From JBBSBY01 sp038205805 (lineage in GTDB: Bacteria; Desulfobacterota; Desulfomonilia; Desulfomonilales; Desulfomonilaceae), in assembly GCA_038205805.1 (NCBI GenBank), contig JBBRBO010000007.1, positions 1 through 64,000 on the forward strand: a DNA stretch of 64,000 nucleotides. The letters are read 5' to 3'. A program made the position numbers and the translations under genes. Under the pieces are notes generated by a model. It searched no databases. It saw only the letters and a list, made by a program, of their open reading frames with translations, and was not told the DNA's origin. The first letter of the stretch is position 1. Every line of letters starts with the position of its first letter. This document shows, piece after piece, positions 42,706 through 51,369 of the stretch.

Positions 42706-44064
42706 TTACAACAAACCGTATTTTTTCATCTTGTACTGGAGATTACTTCGGGAGATCCCCAGCGATCGAGCCGCCTGAGCTTGCACATTCCCGGTCTTGT
42801 TCAGGGCGTCTTTGATGATTTCTTCTTCGATTGCGTCCAATGTCTCGGCGAGTGTCTTTTCCGTGGAAGGGATGTAAAGGGGCGTGGATTGCTTGCTCGG
42901 ATCGACCGTGATCTCGGGCGGCAAGTCTCGAAGTCGTACCTTCTCATGAGAGCAAAACACCACTGCGCGTTCGATAACGTGCTCGAGCTCGCGCACGTTC
43001 CCGGGCCAGTCATAGTCCGTGAGCGTCCTTACCACTTCCGGCTCAACGGATGTAACCACTCGTTCCAGCTTGTGCGACACTGTGTTCAAGAAGTGCGCAG
43101 TGAGCAAGGGAATGTCCTCTCGTCGCTCCCGAAGAGGGGGAAGCTCTATATGTACGCCGTTGAGTCGGTAGTAAAGATCGCCGCGAAAGGCGCCGGACTC
43201 GACCTCGTGTTTGAGATTCTTGTTTGTGGCGGCAATAATCCTGACATCCACCTTGATGTCCTTGGAGCCGCCCACTCGGCTGAATTCCTGTTCCTGTAAA
43301 ACACGCAGCAGCTTGACCTGAAGCGTAGGCGGCATATCGCCGATTTCATCCAGAAACAAGGAGCCCCCTTGCGCCGCCTCGAATTTTCCCGCTTTGGTGG
43401 TAAGCGCCCCTGTAAAGGCCCCTTTTTCATAGCCGAAGAGTTCGGATTCCAGCAGGCTCTCGGTCATGGCCGCGCAATTGATGGAAATGAACGTTTTGTC
43501 CGCACGTCGGCTTTGTCGATGAATGCTGCGGGCCACAAGTTCTTTGCCCGTGCCCGATTCTCCGGACACAAGCACGGTGATCGGCGTGTCCGCAACCTTT
43601 TTCACAATGAGAAGAGCGTCTTGAATGACCTTGGATTCTCCCACAATACCGTCGGCGCTCGGTTGCTGGGTATCCGAGATGGTTCGTCTGTGTTTGACGA
43701 GCGCCCGTTTTTCGACTCCTCGGGCGACGGCGTTCTTGAAATCCGTATTGTCGAAGGGTTTCTGGATGTGATCCAGGGCGCCTTTCTTCATAGCTGCGAC
43801 GGCTTGATCCACTTCCGCGAAGGCCGTCATGACGATAACCGGCAGCTCAGGGTCATGGGTCAGCACGCGATCAAGGAGATCTATTCCTGTGAGACCGGGC
43901 ATCTTGATGTCGGTCACCACGGTATCAATAACATCATTCGTAATAATGTTAAGGGCTTCAGCCGCTGATGAGGCGGTCAACACCCGATAGCCGTCCTCCA
44001 GAAGCAGATCCTCCAAAATCAGCAGATAGTTTTTTTCGTCGTCAACCACTAAGACAGTGTACAT
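42706..44064 (-). CDS. Sigma-54-dependent response regulator (NtrC family)
   Basis: The 452-residue product has three domains: a receiver with DD at residues 8-9, phospho-accepting Asp at 52 (VVTDIKMPGL) and the switch residues, an AAA+ sigma-54 activator with Walker A GESGTGKE near 168, the sigma-54-contact loop GAFTGA near 215 and Walker B SLFLDEIGDMP near 235, and a C-terminal Fis-type helix-turn-helix (AARSLGISRSNLQYKMKKYG). It is intact. It starts 2 bases after the sensor kinase gene, so the two form a two-component pair. I see no clear sigma-54 promoter within the window to mark its target. Confidence 0.92.
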   Translation of the reverse strand: MYTVLVVDDEKNYLLILEDLLLEDGYRVLTASSAAEALNIITNDVIDTVVTDIKMPGLTGIDLLDRVLTHDPELPVIVMTAFAEVDQAVAAMKKGALDHIQKPFDNTDFKNAVARGVEKRALVKHRRTISDTQQPSADGIVGESKVIQDALLIVKKVADTPITVLVSGESGTGKELVARSIHRQSRRADKTFISINCAAMTESLLESELFGYEKGAFTGALTTKAGKFEAAQGGSLFLDEIGDMPPTLQVKLLRVLQEQEFSRVGGSKDIKVDVRIIAATNKNLKHEVESGAFRGDLYYRLNGVHIELPPLRERREDIPLLTAHFLNTVSHKLERVVTSVEPEVVRTLTDYDWPGNVRELEHVIERAVVFCSHEKVRLRDLPPEITVDPSKQSTPLYIPSTEKTLAETLDAIEEEIIKDALNKTGNVQAQAARSLGISRSNLQYKMKKYGLL

Positions 44065-44066
44065 AC

Positions 44067-45506
44067 CTAAAGCGTCCGTTCATTCTCCGAGGATTTCCAT
44101 GACGGCAACATTATCGAGAATACCGCGCCGCCGTCTTCCGTGTTCCGGGCCTTAATTTCGCCGTTGTGCGCGGAAATGATGTTGCGCACCACGGATAATC
44201 CCAGCCCTGTTCCCATCTGGTTCGTTGTGAAGAAGGGAGTAAAGATCTTGTCCAAACTTTCTTCCGATATTCCGTGGCCGGTGTCGGAGATGTCGATGCG
44301 CACCATGCCGTTCGTCTCGGGGATGGTGACTGAAACTACGCCGTCTTTGCCCACGGCCTCAAAGGCGTTCATGGCGATGTTCAAAAAGGCCTGATAGAGC
44401 AAGTCCGGGTCTCCTGCGACGTACGGCTCGGAAGGGCTTTCGCCCTCCTGCAGCCACGTGATCTCTCGGGAGCGGCGTTCCGACTCGAGATTGTCTCGCA
44501 CGCGAGCCAGGACATCACCGACATTGATCTTTTTCATCTTAGGCGCTCTGGGTCGTGCGAATTCAAGAAAGTCCGTGAGAATCGAATTGAGTCGCGTGGC
44601 TTCCTCGTAAATCACCCCTGAAAACTTGCGAATTCTCTCAGGCTGGGGATTCGCCTTGCGCATGAGCATCTCCGCGGATGAACGGATTATACCGAGAGGA
44701 TTGCGTATTTCATGAGCGATAGTTGCCACCAACTGGCCGATGGACGCAAGCTTCTCCGCCTGTTGCAGTTGGCGCTCCAGTTCCGTGCGTTCGTTGCTTC
44801 GCACGATGAGAATGCGCTCACCTCTGCGCACTATGAGGGTCAAGGCTACAAAGAGAAACAGCATGAGGATCGCCGCGGTTATGATGATAACTACGACGGA
44901 TCGCTGCACCTTCGCATATTGATCGGTGACGTCTTGGTTGATTTCGAGAACGCCGTAGATCTCGCCCAGCATCCAATAGTTGCCTGTAACCTCTCTGAGT
45001 GGGAAATACGTGACGGTCACCTTGTTGCCCAGCCACGAACCGCCGCCGTCGGAATGAATAAACGTGTGATCTTTGCCGTTGAATGCGGCGTCGATCAAGG
45101 GGCCGCCCTGTTCATACTTCCCTATGAGGTCGTAATCCGAGCTGTAAATGATTTTGCGCCGTTTATCTATGAGTTTAATGCGCTTGATTTTCAGACCATA
45201 GGTGAAGTCCTTGATAAGCGAATCCAAGGCCCCGAATTGTTCCCATTTTTCCAGATCCATCGACACGTTGCGGGCCTTCAACGGAGCGTAAAATCCTATA
45301 AATATGTTGTAGTTGAGGTTCTCCGCAAGGAGCTTGGCGTAGTTTTCAGCGCTGCTCACGAGCGTGTTTACGTTGCCTGTGTAGAGAAACGCGCCCAGCA
45401 GGCCCGTTACCAGCGTAATCGCCAGGAATCCCGTTATGATGAAATATTTCAGAAGACGAAAGGGTCCGCCCGGGCGGGGATTCGCCGGGATCGTCAGGTC
45501 GCTCAT
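44067..45506 (-). CDS. Membrane sensor histidine kinase
   Basis: The 479-residue product has two membrane helices (LLKYFIITGFLAITLVTGLL near residue 18 and VVVIIITAAILMLFLFVALT near 208) flanking a periplasmic sensing region of about 160 residues with a Cache-like feel (TYGLKIKRIKLIDKRRKIIY). The cytoplasmic part has HisKA with the phospho-His in TIAHEIRNPLGIIR near 265 and HATPase motifs AFLNIAMNAFEAVG, ISDTGHGI and GTGLGLSVVRNI. It is complete and should phosphorylate the regulator encoded directly downstream. The signal is unknown. Confidence 0.9.
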   Translation of the reverse strand: MSDLTIPANPRPGGPFRLLKYFIITGFLAITLVTGLLGAFLYTGNVNTLVSSAENYAKLLAENLNYNIFIGFYAPLKARNVSMDLEKWEQFGALDSLIKDFTYGLKIKRIKLIDKRRKIIYSSDYDLIGKYEQGGPLIDAAFNGKDHTFIHSDGGGSWLGNKVTVTYFPLREVTGNYWMLGEIYGVLEINQDVTDQYAKVQRSVVVIIITAAILMLFLFVALTLIVRRGERILIVRSNERTELERQLQQAEKLASIGQLVATIAHEIRNPLGIIRSSAEMLMRKANPQPERIRKFSGVIYEEATRLNSILTDFLEFARPRAPKMKKINVGDVLARVRDNLESERRSREITWLQEGESPSEPYVAGDPDLLYQAFLNIAMNAFEAVGKDGVVSVTIPETNGMVRIDISDTGHGISEESLDKIFTPFFTTNQMGTGLGLSVVRNIISAHNGEIKARNTEDGGAVFSIMLPSWKSSENERTL

Positions 45507-45603
45507 TGTGATATACCGCCTGTGTCGGCGCCGCTCAAGGCGTCACTCTGCGCCGAGCAAGACCCATAATGTATCACCCGTTGGCCGAAAGGTAAACCGG
45601 CGG

Positions 45604-45720
45604 CAATTGTTTACCGAGCTTGAGACTGCTCTGCGCCATGTGTGGCTGTAGGGCTCTCGTCTCCCCTGGAAGCTTCCCCATCGACATCCACATGGGCGTT
45701 CATTCCAGGTGAACGGTTGG
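45604..45720. repeat. Family 2 element, intermediate form
   Basis: CAATTGTTTACC at 45604-45615 and CCAGGTGAACGGTTGG at 45705-45720 are imperfect reverse complements. The interior begins GAGCTTGAGACTGCTCTG, close to GAGCTTGAGGCGGCTCTG at 1553-1599. Confidence 0.55.
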
Positions 45721-45728
45721 AACCGGCG

Positions 45729-46619
45729 TTACACCAGCAGGTCACGAACCGCTTCATGCACATCCGGGTGCTCGAACACGAATCCCTTATCTAAGAGCGC
45801 CTTAGGGAGCACGCGTTGGCCTTCAAGAAGGACCGAGCCGAATTCCCCGAGAATGAGTTTCAGGGCGAAACCTGGGGCACGCATGACCGCTGGCCGATGA
45901 AGCGCCGAAGCAATGGCCTGAGTAAGCTCCTTGTTTTGCACGGGATTAGGAGATGTGCAGTTCACAGGGCCGTGAACATCCGGGTTTTCCAGGCAGAAGA
46001 GCAGCGCGCGACAGAGATCCTCCATGTGGATCCATGAGACCCACTGTTCGCCTGAACCCACAGGGCCGCCCACGAAGAAGCGAAAGGGCTGGGCCATTTG
46101 CTTGAGTGCGCCCCCGTTACGGCCCAAGACCACACCGAATCGGGTAATGACGCACCTGCTGCCTTTATCTACTACGGTACTTGCCGCCGTTTCCCAGTCA
46201 ACAGCCAGAAGAGCGAGAAAGTCGCTACCTGCAGGGGAGCTTTCATCCAGCTCTTCGTCGCCGTGAAAGCCGTAATAGCCCACTGCAGATGTGCTGATGA
46301 GCGATATACCCGAGTCCTGGGGAATAGCCTCGATCAGGTGTTTTGTGGTCATGATGCGGCTCTCCCACATCTGCCGCTTATACACGGGCGTCCAGGCGCT
46401 GAAGATGCTTACACCCGCGAGATTGACGACAGCGTCGTGCCCGCCCACGAACTTCTGCCAAGGGCCGGGTGTGACGCCGTTTCCTGCGACGAGTTTCAAT
46501 CCCGGTATCTTGGATTTGGGTATTCTGGACATAATGGTGACGGTATGACCGCGGTCCAATAGAAACTGTGTCAGATGAGACCCGACAAACCCGGCGCCGC
46601 CTGTGATGAATACTTTCAT
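45729..46619 (-). CDS. TIGR01777-type NAD-dependent epimerase/SDR protein
   Basis: The 296-residue product is an extended short-chain dehydrogenase fold of the TIGR01777 group (SulA/YfcH-like). It begins with MKVFITGGAGFVGSHLTQ, the GxxGxxG nucleotide site, then AVVNLAGVSIF, the active-site region STSAVGYYGFHGDEELDES, and the C-terminal DUF1731-like tail GQRVLPKALLDKGFVFEHPD. Members are NAD(P)-binding but their reaction is not established. The ATG at 46619 starts at the Rossmann strand; an alternative 11 codons earlier is less likely. It is a single gene. Confidence 0.85.
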   Translation of the reverse strand: MKVFITGGAGFVGSHLTQFLLDRGHTVTIMSRIPKSKIPGLKLVAGNGVTPGPWQKFVGGHDAVVNLAGVSIFSAWTPVYKRQMWESRIMTTKHLIEAIPQDSGISLISTSAVGYYGFHGDEELDESSPAGSDFLALLAVDWETAASTVVDKGSRCVITRFGVVLGRNGGALKQMAQPFRFFVGGPVGSGEQWVSWIHMEDLCRALLFCLENPDVHGPVNCTSPNPVQNKELTQAIASALHRPAVMRAPGFALKLILGEFGSVLLEGQRVLPKALLDKGFVFEHPDVHEAVRDLLV

Positions 46620-46767
46620 GATTGGGATTACTCCATGTATGGTCGCCGGCATGGTTCACATTCCGTGACACGACCTGAGTTCAGGTCAACCGTTTTGGGG
46701 TCGCAAAGCCCACCCGCGCCTCTGCGCACGTGGAACTCACCGGGAATATAGCCGCCGTCCCGCACAC

Positions 46768-48303
46768 CTAAAGGCTGCTTACGATTTCATACTGTTCTTG
46801 AAAGAGATTAAGGTCCGGGATGAGTTGGATCTTGGCGCCGTACTTGCGCTGAATTTCCTCGAGTTGCTCGCTTTCTTGCTCGAAGAGCAGTTTCACCACC
46901 TCAGGGTGGGCCGTCACTTGGACGCACGGCCGGTTATCCGTGGCCATATCTCTGTCGATGGCGCGGAGGATTTCGTACGCTAAGGTGGTCTGAGACTTCA
47001 CAAAACCCTTGCCTTCGCAGTGAGGGCACTGTTCGCATAGAGTGCGAGTCAGGCTCTCCCGTGTCCTCTTGCGGGTCATCTGCACCAGCCCCAGTTCCGA
47101 GATCTTCAGGATGTTGGTCTTTTGCTTATCCCGTTTTAGCGAGTCCTGAAGGGCATTTGAGACTTTTTCTCTATCCAGCTGCCGATCCATGTCGATGAAG
47201 TCTACAATGATAATGCCGCCTATGTTGCGCAGCCGCAACTGGTACGCGATTTCCTTAGCCGCCTCGAGATTCGTCTTCAGTATCGTCTCTTGGAGATTGC
47301 GTTTGCCGACGTATCTCCCTGTATTTACATCTATGGCTACCAGCGCCTCGGTGAAGTCAATGTTGATGTAACCCCCGGATTTCAGCCACACCTTGCGCCC
47401 AAGGGCTTTGTTCAGCTCCATTTCGATACCGAAGTAATCGAAAATGGGCTCTTCGCCTTTATAGAGTTCCACAGACGACTTCAGCGACGGCATGAAAGAA
47501 TCCATAAATTCAAGAATTTTCTGATGGTGTTCGGGAGAGTCTACATTTAGGCGAGTTACGTCCTCCGTGAATAGATCTCGCACGCCGCGTAAACACAGGT
47601 CGAGATCTTCATAGATGAGTGACGGCGCAGGGACTCTCCTTTCCTTCTCCAGGATTCGCTTCCAGGTGCTTTGGAGAAACGACAGGTCGATAGAGAGCTT
47701 TTCCAGGTCCTCGTGTTCGCTCACCGTGCGCACGATAATGCCGCAAAAGTCGGGCTTTATTTCCGAGATGATCTCCTTGAGACGGTGTCGTTCCGCTTCG
47801 TTTTCGATTCTTCGCGAGATCCCCACGTGGTCTACTGTGGGCATAAACACGAGATAACGGCCGGGCAAGGAAATATGCGATGTGATGCGGGCGCCTTTGC
47901 TCCCGAGAGGTTCTTTTGATATCTGCACGAGAATGTCTTCGCCCTCATGGATAAGATCCTCGATGGGCGTGAACGAAGGCATCTGCTCGTCCAGTTCGTC
48001 TCCCTCGGTGTTGGGCTGGTTCTGATGCGCCTGCTCGTCCTCATCCTCATTCACCATGAAATTCAGATCCCGCACATGATGATGAATATCCCCCACGTAC
48101 AAAAAAGCGGCCCGTGGTAAGCCGATGTCCACGAAAGCCGCTTGCATACCCGGTAAGACCTTGATGACGCGACCTTTGTAGATATTTCCCACAATGCCGC
48201 GCTCGCCCTTGCGCTCTATGTGGAGTTCCGCGACTTGGCCGTTCTCCACCAACGCCAGACGAGTCTCGCGAAGCGAGAAGTTCACAATAATTTCACTTGC
48301 CAT
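46768..48303 (-). CDS. rng: Ribonuclease G/E family endoribonuclease
   Basis: The 511-residue product is of RNase G size, lacking the long C-terminal scaffold of RNase E. It has an S1 domain (GNIYKGRVIKVLPGMQAAFVD near residue 39, with the first 20 diagnostic), the RNase H-like and DNase I-like parts, the magnesium-binding AIDVNTGRYVGKRNLQETI (near 310) and the zinc-link CEQCPHCEGKGFV near 405. A 35-residue acidic insert (NEDEDEQAHQNQPNTEGDEL) breaks the S1 domain, as in many relatives. I chose the ATG at 48303; it overlaps the upstream radical SAM gene's stop by 11 bases. The pair is a common arrangement. Confidence 0.92.
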   Translation of the reverse strand: MASEIIVNFSLRETRLALVENGQVAELHIERKGERGIVGNIYKGRVIKVLPGMQAAFVDIGLPRAAFLYVGDIHHHVRDLNFMVNEDEDEQAHQNQPNTEGDELDEQMPSFTPIEDLIHEGEDILVQISKEPLGSKGARITSHISLPGRYLVFMPTVDHVGISRRIENEAERHRLKEIISEIKPDFCGIIVRTVSEHEDLEKLSIDLSFLQSTWKRILEKERRVPAPSLIYEDLDLCLRGVRDLFTEDVTRLNVDSPEHHQKILEFMDSFMPSLKSSVELYKGEEPIFDYFGIEMELNKALGRKVWLKSGGYINIDFTEALVAIDVNTGRYVGKRNLQETILKTNLEAAKEIAYQLRLRNIGGIIIVDFIDMDRQLDREKVSNALQDSLKRDKQKTNILKISELGLVQMTRKRTRESLTRTLCEQCPHCEGKGFVKSQTTLAYEILRAIDRDMATDNRPCVQVTAHPEVVKLLFEQESEQLEEIQRKYGAKIQLIPDLNLFQEQYEIVSSL

Positions 48304-50794
48304 ACCCCGCGCCTTCCGCATCTTGAAAAATTACCGATGTCTTTGTAATGCTAAGATCCGCGACGCAGTCCCTGGGAATACTTAAGATTGACGAAAGCGT
48401 GTCATATATATGGACTGAATTGTCCGGGTCCGCGCTCATGGTAATCACACAACCGTTTTCGTTAATCTCCAGGTCCAGAACGCTTCGTTTGAGATCCCTT
48501 ATCTTTGTTTTTCCGTGTCGCTCCTTGCGAATTTCCCAGGAATCGGCGGCCTCGAACTTGAGTAGACCTTCTCTGAATGCCTCCGCTTCTTCGGCAAAAC
48601 GGACGTTGTATGTAATTCCTCTGATCTTACCTGAGAGACCCTTATCTTTCAACGACGATTCCACGACCTTTTGCAGAGTCAATCCCACGGGCAGAACTGA
48701 CGCCAGACGAGTGAATATCTCCTCCTGCGTTAATCGACTCCCGAGGAGATCGAAATCCATGAACTCGGCTCGGCTTTCCACTCCCACGGCGCACGGCGGC
48801 GAAAACTGCATTTTAGGATGGGGATGAAACCCTTTTGTGTGATCCAGGGTCAAACCCGCGCGTTTGAAGGCGCGCTGAAAGGTCCTGGTGACGTCGTGGT
48901 GTCCAAGCAGGGCCATTGCCGCCACCTTGTGGTAATACAACCGGAACTTCCGGAGCCCACCCGCTTCAGTCGTCGGCGCCGAGGGCGTCTCCAACGCGCC
49001 CTGCTCACTCAAAATGGGAGCGACGGTCTCGAAATCGCACACGCCGCACGCGTTACATTCCCCTGAACGGCAATCCCCGACGCACTCTTCTCGCAGCGCA
49101 CGAGCCCATTCATCCCGCAGATACTCGGGAGACACGCCGGAATCTATAAAGGACCACGGTAGCTCCTCGTCCAGCTCGCGCTCCCGCAGGTAGCCGGCCG
49201 GGTCAATCCCATGTTGAGCGAAGGCGTCCATCCATGTCTGAAAACGAAAGGACTCGTCCCAGCCGTCAAAGCGTGCGCCATTGGCGTAAGCGGTTTCAAT
49301 TACATCGGCTACGGCGGCGTCTCCCCGAGCAAACACGCCCTCAAGAAAGGACATCCGCGGGTTATGGAACTTGATGCGCGCTTTACCGCGCGTTTGAAAG
49401 TATTGCTTGATGTAGCGCTGCTTTTCGTAGGTCTCCTCGATTTCCATTTGCCGCGCCCATTGGAAGGGCGTGTGGCACTTCGGCACGAACGTCGAGATCG
49501 ACGCTGTGACCGCGCCGCCTTTAGACCACTTCACCGCCTTGAGACACATGCCGATAATGCCGTCCAGGTCCTCTTGTTGTTCCGAAGGCAATCCAATCAT
49601 GAAGTAGAGTTTAATCTTCTTTTGTCCGTTCACAAAGGCCGCCCGCACCGCTTTTTCCAGGTCTTCTTCCGTGTTGCCTTTGTTGATGAAGCGCCGCAAG
49701 CGCTCAGTGCCTGCTTCAGGAGCCAAGGTCAAACCCGTTTGGCGACTTTTGCGAATGTAGTCGATGATTTCCGCGTCGAAGCTCTCCGTGCGCATAGACG
49801 GCAGCGAAACGGACGTCTTCGTCGCGGCGTACTCGTCGATCAGGGCCTTTACCAACGGCTTCAACTGTGAGTAATCACCCGTCGAGAGCGACAGGAGCGC
49901 CACTTCCTCCCATCCGGTGGAATCCATGTTGGCCCGCGTGATATCCAACACCTTCGACGCATGGCGTTCACGTACAGGGCGACACACCATCCCAGCTTGG
50001 CAAAAACGACAGCCGTGGGTGCAACCCCGCGCGATTTCCAGACCGATACGGTCGTGAACGATCTCACAAAAGGGAGTGACCAAGGCCTCCGGGAAAGGGC
50101 CGTTGTTCAGATCAGCCAGTATGCGTCGCTGCACGCGCCGGCCCGCCGGAGTGACACCGGGGACATACACGCCGGGTATGGCGCTCCAGGCCTCGAGAAG
50201 ATCATGACGGTGACCGGATTTGGCTTTCCATTCGACATGGGCGGCGGCCAGCTCCAGGATGACTTCTTCGCCGTCGCCGATGACAAAGGCGTCAAAAAAC
50301 GGTGAGAGCGGCATGGGATTGAACGCAACCGGTCCGCCGCCGATAACGAACGGATGGGTTGCATCGCGGCGCTCGCTGCGCAAGGGAATGCCCGCCAAAT
50401 CCAGAGCGAGCAACACATTCGTTACGCTCAGCTCGTACTGGAGTGAAAACCCCAGGACGTCCATTTGGTTCAACGCCGCGCCTGTTTCGAGTGTGCGAAG
50501 GGGTTCGCCCGTGCGCCGCAATGCAGCTTCCATGTCCGACCACGGAGCAAAGGCCCGTTCCGCGTAGAGATCCGGATGTGAGTTGAGGATGGAATAGAGT
50601 ATCTTGAGCCCCAGATGGGACATACCGACTTCATAGACGTCCGGAAATACCAGCGCTATACGACACTTTACCGATTGCGGATCTTTATAAACCGCATTTA
50701 CCTCGCCGCCGATATAGCGGCAGGGCTTTTCGAGTTTAAGAAGAAACGACTTGTCCTTAAGCGGAGCGGCGGAATCTTTGGGATGAGGGTTCAT
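48293..50794 (-). CDS. Fusion radical SAM protein, TIGR03960 plus DUF2344 (TIGR03936)
   Basis: The 833-residue product has an N-terminal B12-binding-like region (FPDVYEVGMSHLGLKILY near residue 50; GGGPVAFNPMPLSPFFDAFV), a radical SAM core with EIARGCTHGCRFCQAG (C-x3-C-x2-C) near residue 255, SLPSMRTESFDAEI and LAPEAGTERLRRFINKG, and a C-terminal DUF2344 domain from about residue 615 (FRLYYHKVAAMALLGHHDVT, then THKGFHPHPKMQF-like GFHPHPKMQFSPP). In some bacteria the two parts are separate genes. The protein is conserved next to RNase G/E and ribosomal genes, which hints at RNA or ribosome modification, but the reaction is unknown. It overlaps rng by 11 bases. Confidence 0.88.
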   Translation of the reverse strand: MNPHPKDSAAPLKDKSFLLKLEKPCRYIGGEVNAVYKDPQSVKCRIALVFPDVYEVGMSHLGLKILYSILNSHPDLYAERAFAPWSDMEAALRRTGEPLRTLETGAALNQMDVLGFSLQYELSVTNVLLALDLAGIPLRSERRDATHPFVIGGGPVAFNPMPLSPFFDAFVIGDGEEVILELAAAHVEWKAKSGHRHDLLEAWSAIPGVYVPGVTPAGRRVQRRILADLNNGPFPEALVTPFCEIVHDRIGLEIARGCTHGCRFCQAGMVCRPVRERHASKVLDITRANMDSTGWEEVALLSLSTGDYSQLKPLVKALIDEYAATKTSVSLPSMRTESFDAEIIDYIRKSRQTGLTLAPEAGTERLRRFINKGNTEEDLEKAVRAAFVNGQKKIKLYFMIGLPSEQQEDLDGIIGMCLKAVKWSKGGAVTASISTFVPKCHTPFQWARQMEIEETYEKQRYIKQYFQTRGKARIKFHNPRMSFLEGVFARGDAAVADVIETAYANGARFDGWDESFRFQTWMDAFAQHGIDPAGYLRERELDEELPWSFIDSGVSPEYLRDEWARALREECVGDCRSGECNACGVCDFETVAPILSEQGALETPSAPTTEAGGLRKFRLYYHKVAAMALLGHHDVTRTFQRAFKRAGLTLDHTKGFHPHPKMQFSPPCAVGVESRAEFMDFDLLGSRLTQEEIFTRLASVLPVGLTLQKVVESSLKDKGLSGKIRGITYNVRFAEEAEAFREGLLKFEAADSWEIRKERHGKTKIRDLKRSVLDLEINENGCVITMSADPDNSVHIYDTLSSILSIPRDCVADLSITKTSVIFQDAEGAGYGK

Positions 50795-50851
50795 GTGAGG
50801 CCGGTTTCCTTGGGAGTTACACTTTTGGCGGTTTGGTGATAGAATGCCGTC

Positions 50852-51106
50852 ATGAGCAACCGGGAAAAGATAGCTTTGCTATGCGGCGGTATAGTCACTG
50901 CCGGAGTTTTCCTCGGCGCGTTTGTATTACTGTTGTCGGGCGATTCGGTCGCGCAGTGGAACAAACTGTTCTATGCGTCTATTGCCTTGGCGCCCGTTGC
51001 AATGGTGGCCGTGATGATGGGCTACGCCGTATGGTGGCTTGCAATGTTCTTGCTGACCCTATTCTCCGTGGGATCGGGCCGGCCGGAAAAAGAACCGGAA
51101 GCCTAG
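50852..51106 (+). CDS. Small membrane protein with two helices
   Basis: The 84-residue product has two hydrophobic segments (LLCGGIVTAGVFLGAFVLLL near residue 9, and APVAMVAVMMGYAVWWLAMF near 48) and a charged C-terminus (GRPEKEPEA). I recognise no family. The 57-base gap from the divergent radical SAM gene leaves little space for promoters. The ribosome-binding site is weak. It could be a real small inner-membrane protein; the composition is strongly membrane-like, which is why I keep it. Confidence 0.55.
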   Translation: MSNREKIALLCGGIVTAGVFLGAFVLLLSGDSVAQWNKLFYASIALAPVAMVAVMMGYAVWWLAMFLLTLFSVGSGRPEKEPEA

Positions 51107-51211
51107 ATCCGGTCTCCGGCCGCAATCGGGTGGGCTGGAGAATTATTGAGTTTATGCAATTTATGCGTCGGCGTCAATCGCACTCGCGGCGCACAAGCCC
51201 GGACCCGCAGC

Positions 51212-51250
51212 GTAACCGTTTACCGTTTCCCCGGCGACACGCCCGGTGAG
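51212..51250. repeat. Family 2 short palindromic element (imperfect)
   Basis: GTAACCGTTTACCG on the left and CGCCCGGTGAGCC on the right. Only the inner GG/CC parts pair well. It lies in the 263-base gap before the acyl-CoA synthetase gene, which holds nothing else I can support. Confidence 0.35.
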
Positions 51251-51369
51251 CCAACACCCTTCAGCTTACGAGCTTTATACGTCATATAATCGGGTGTCTC
51301 TTAGGGAACCCCACCAATTATCCGCATGTCACAGGCGCCGCGCCTTGTACGGCGTGGGCGGAGGACCAC

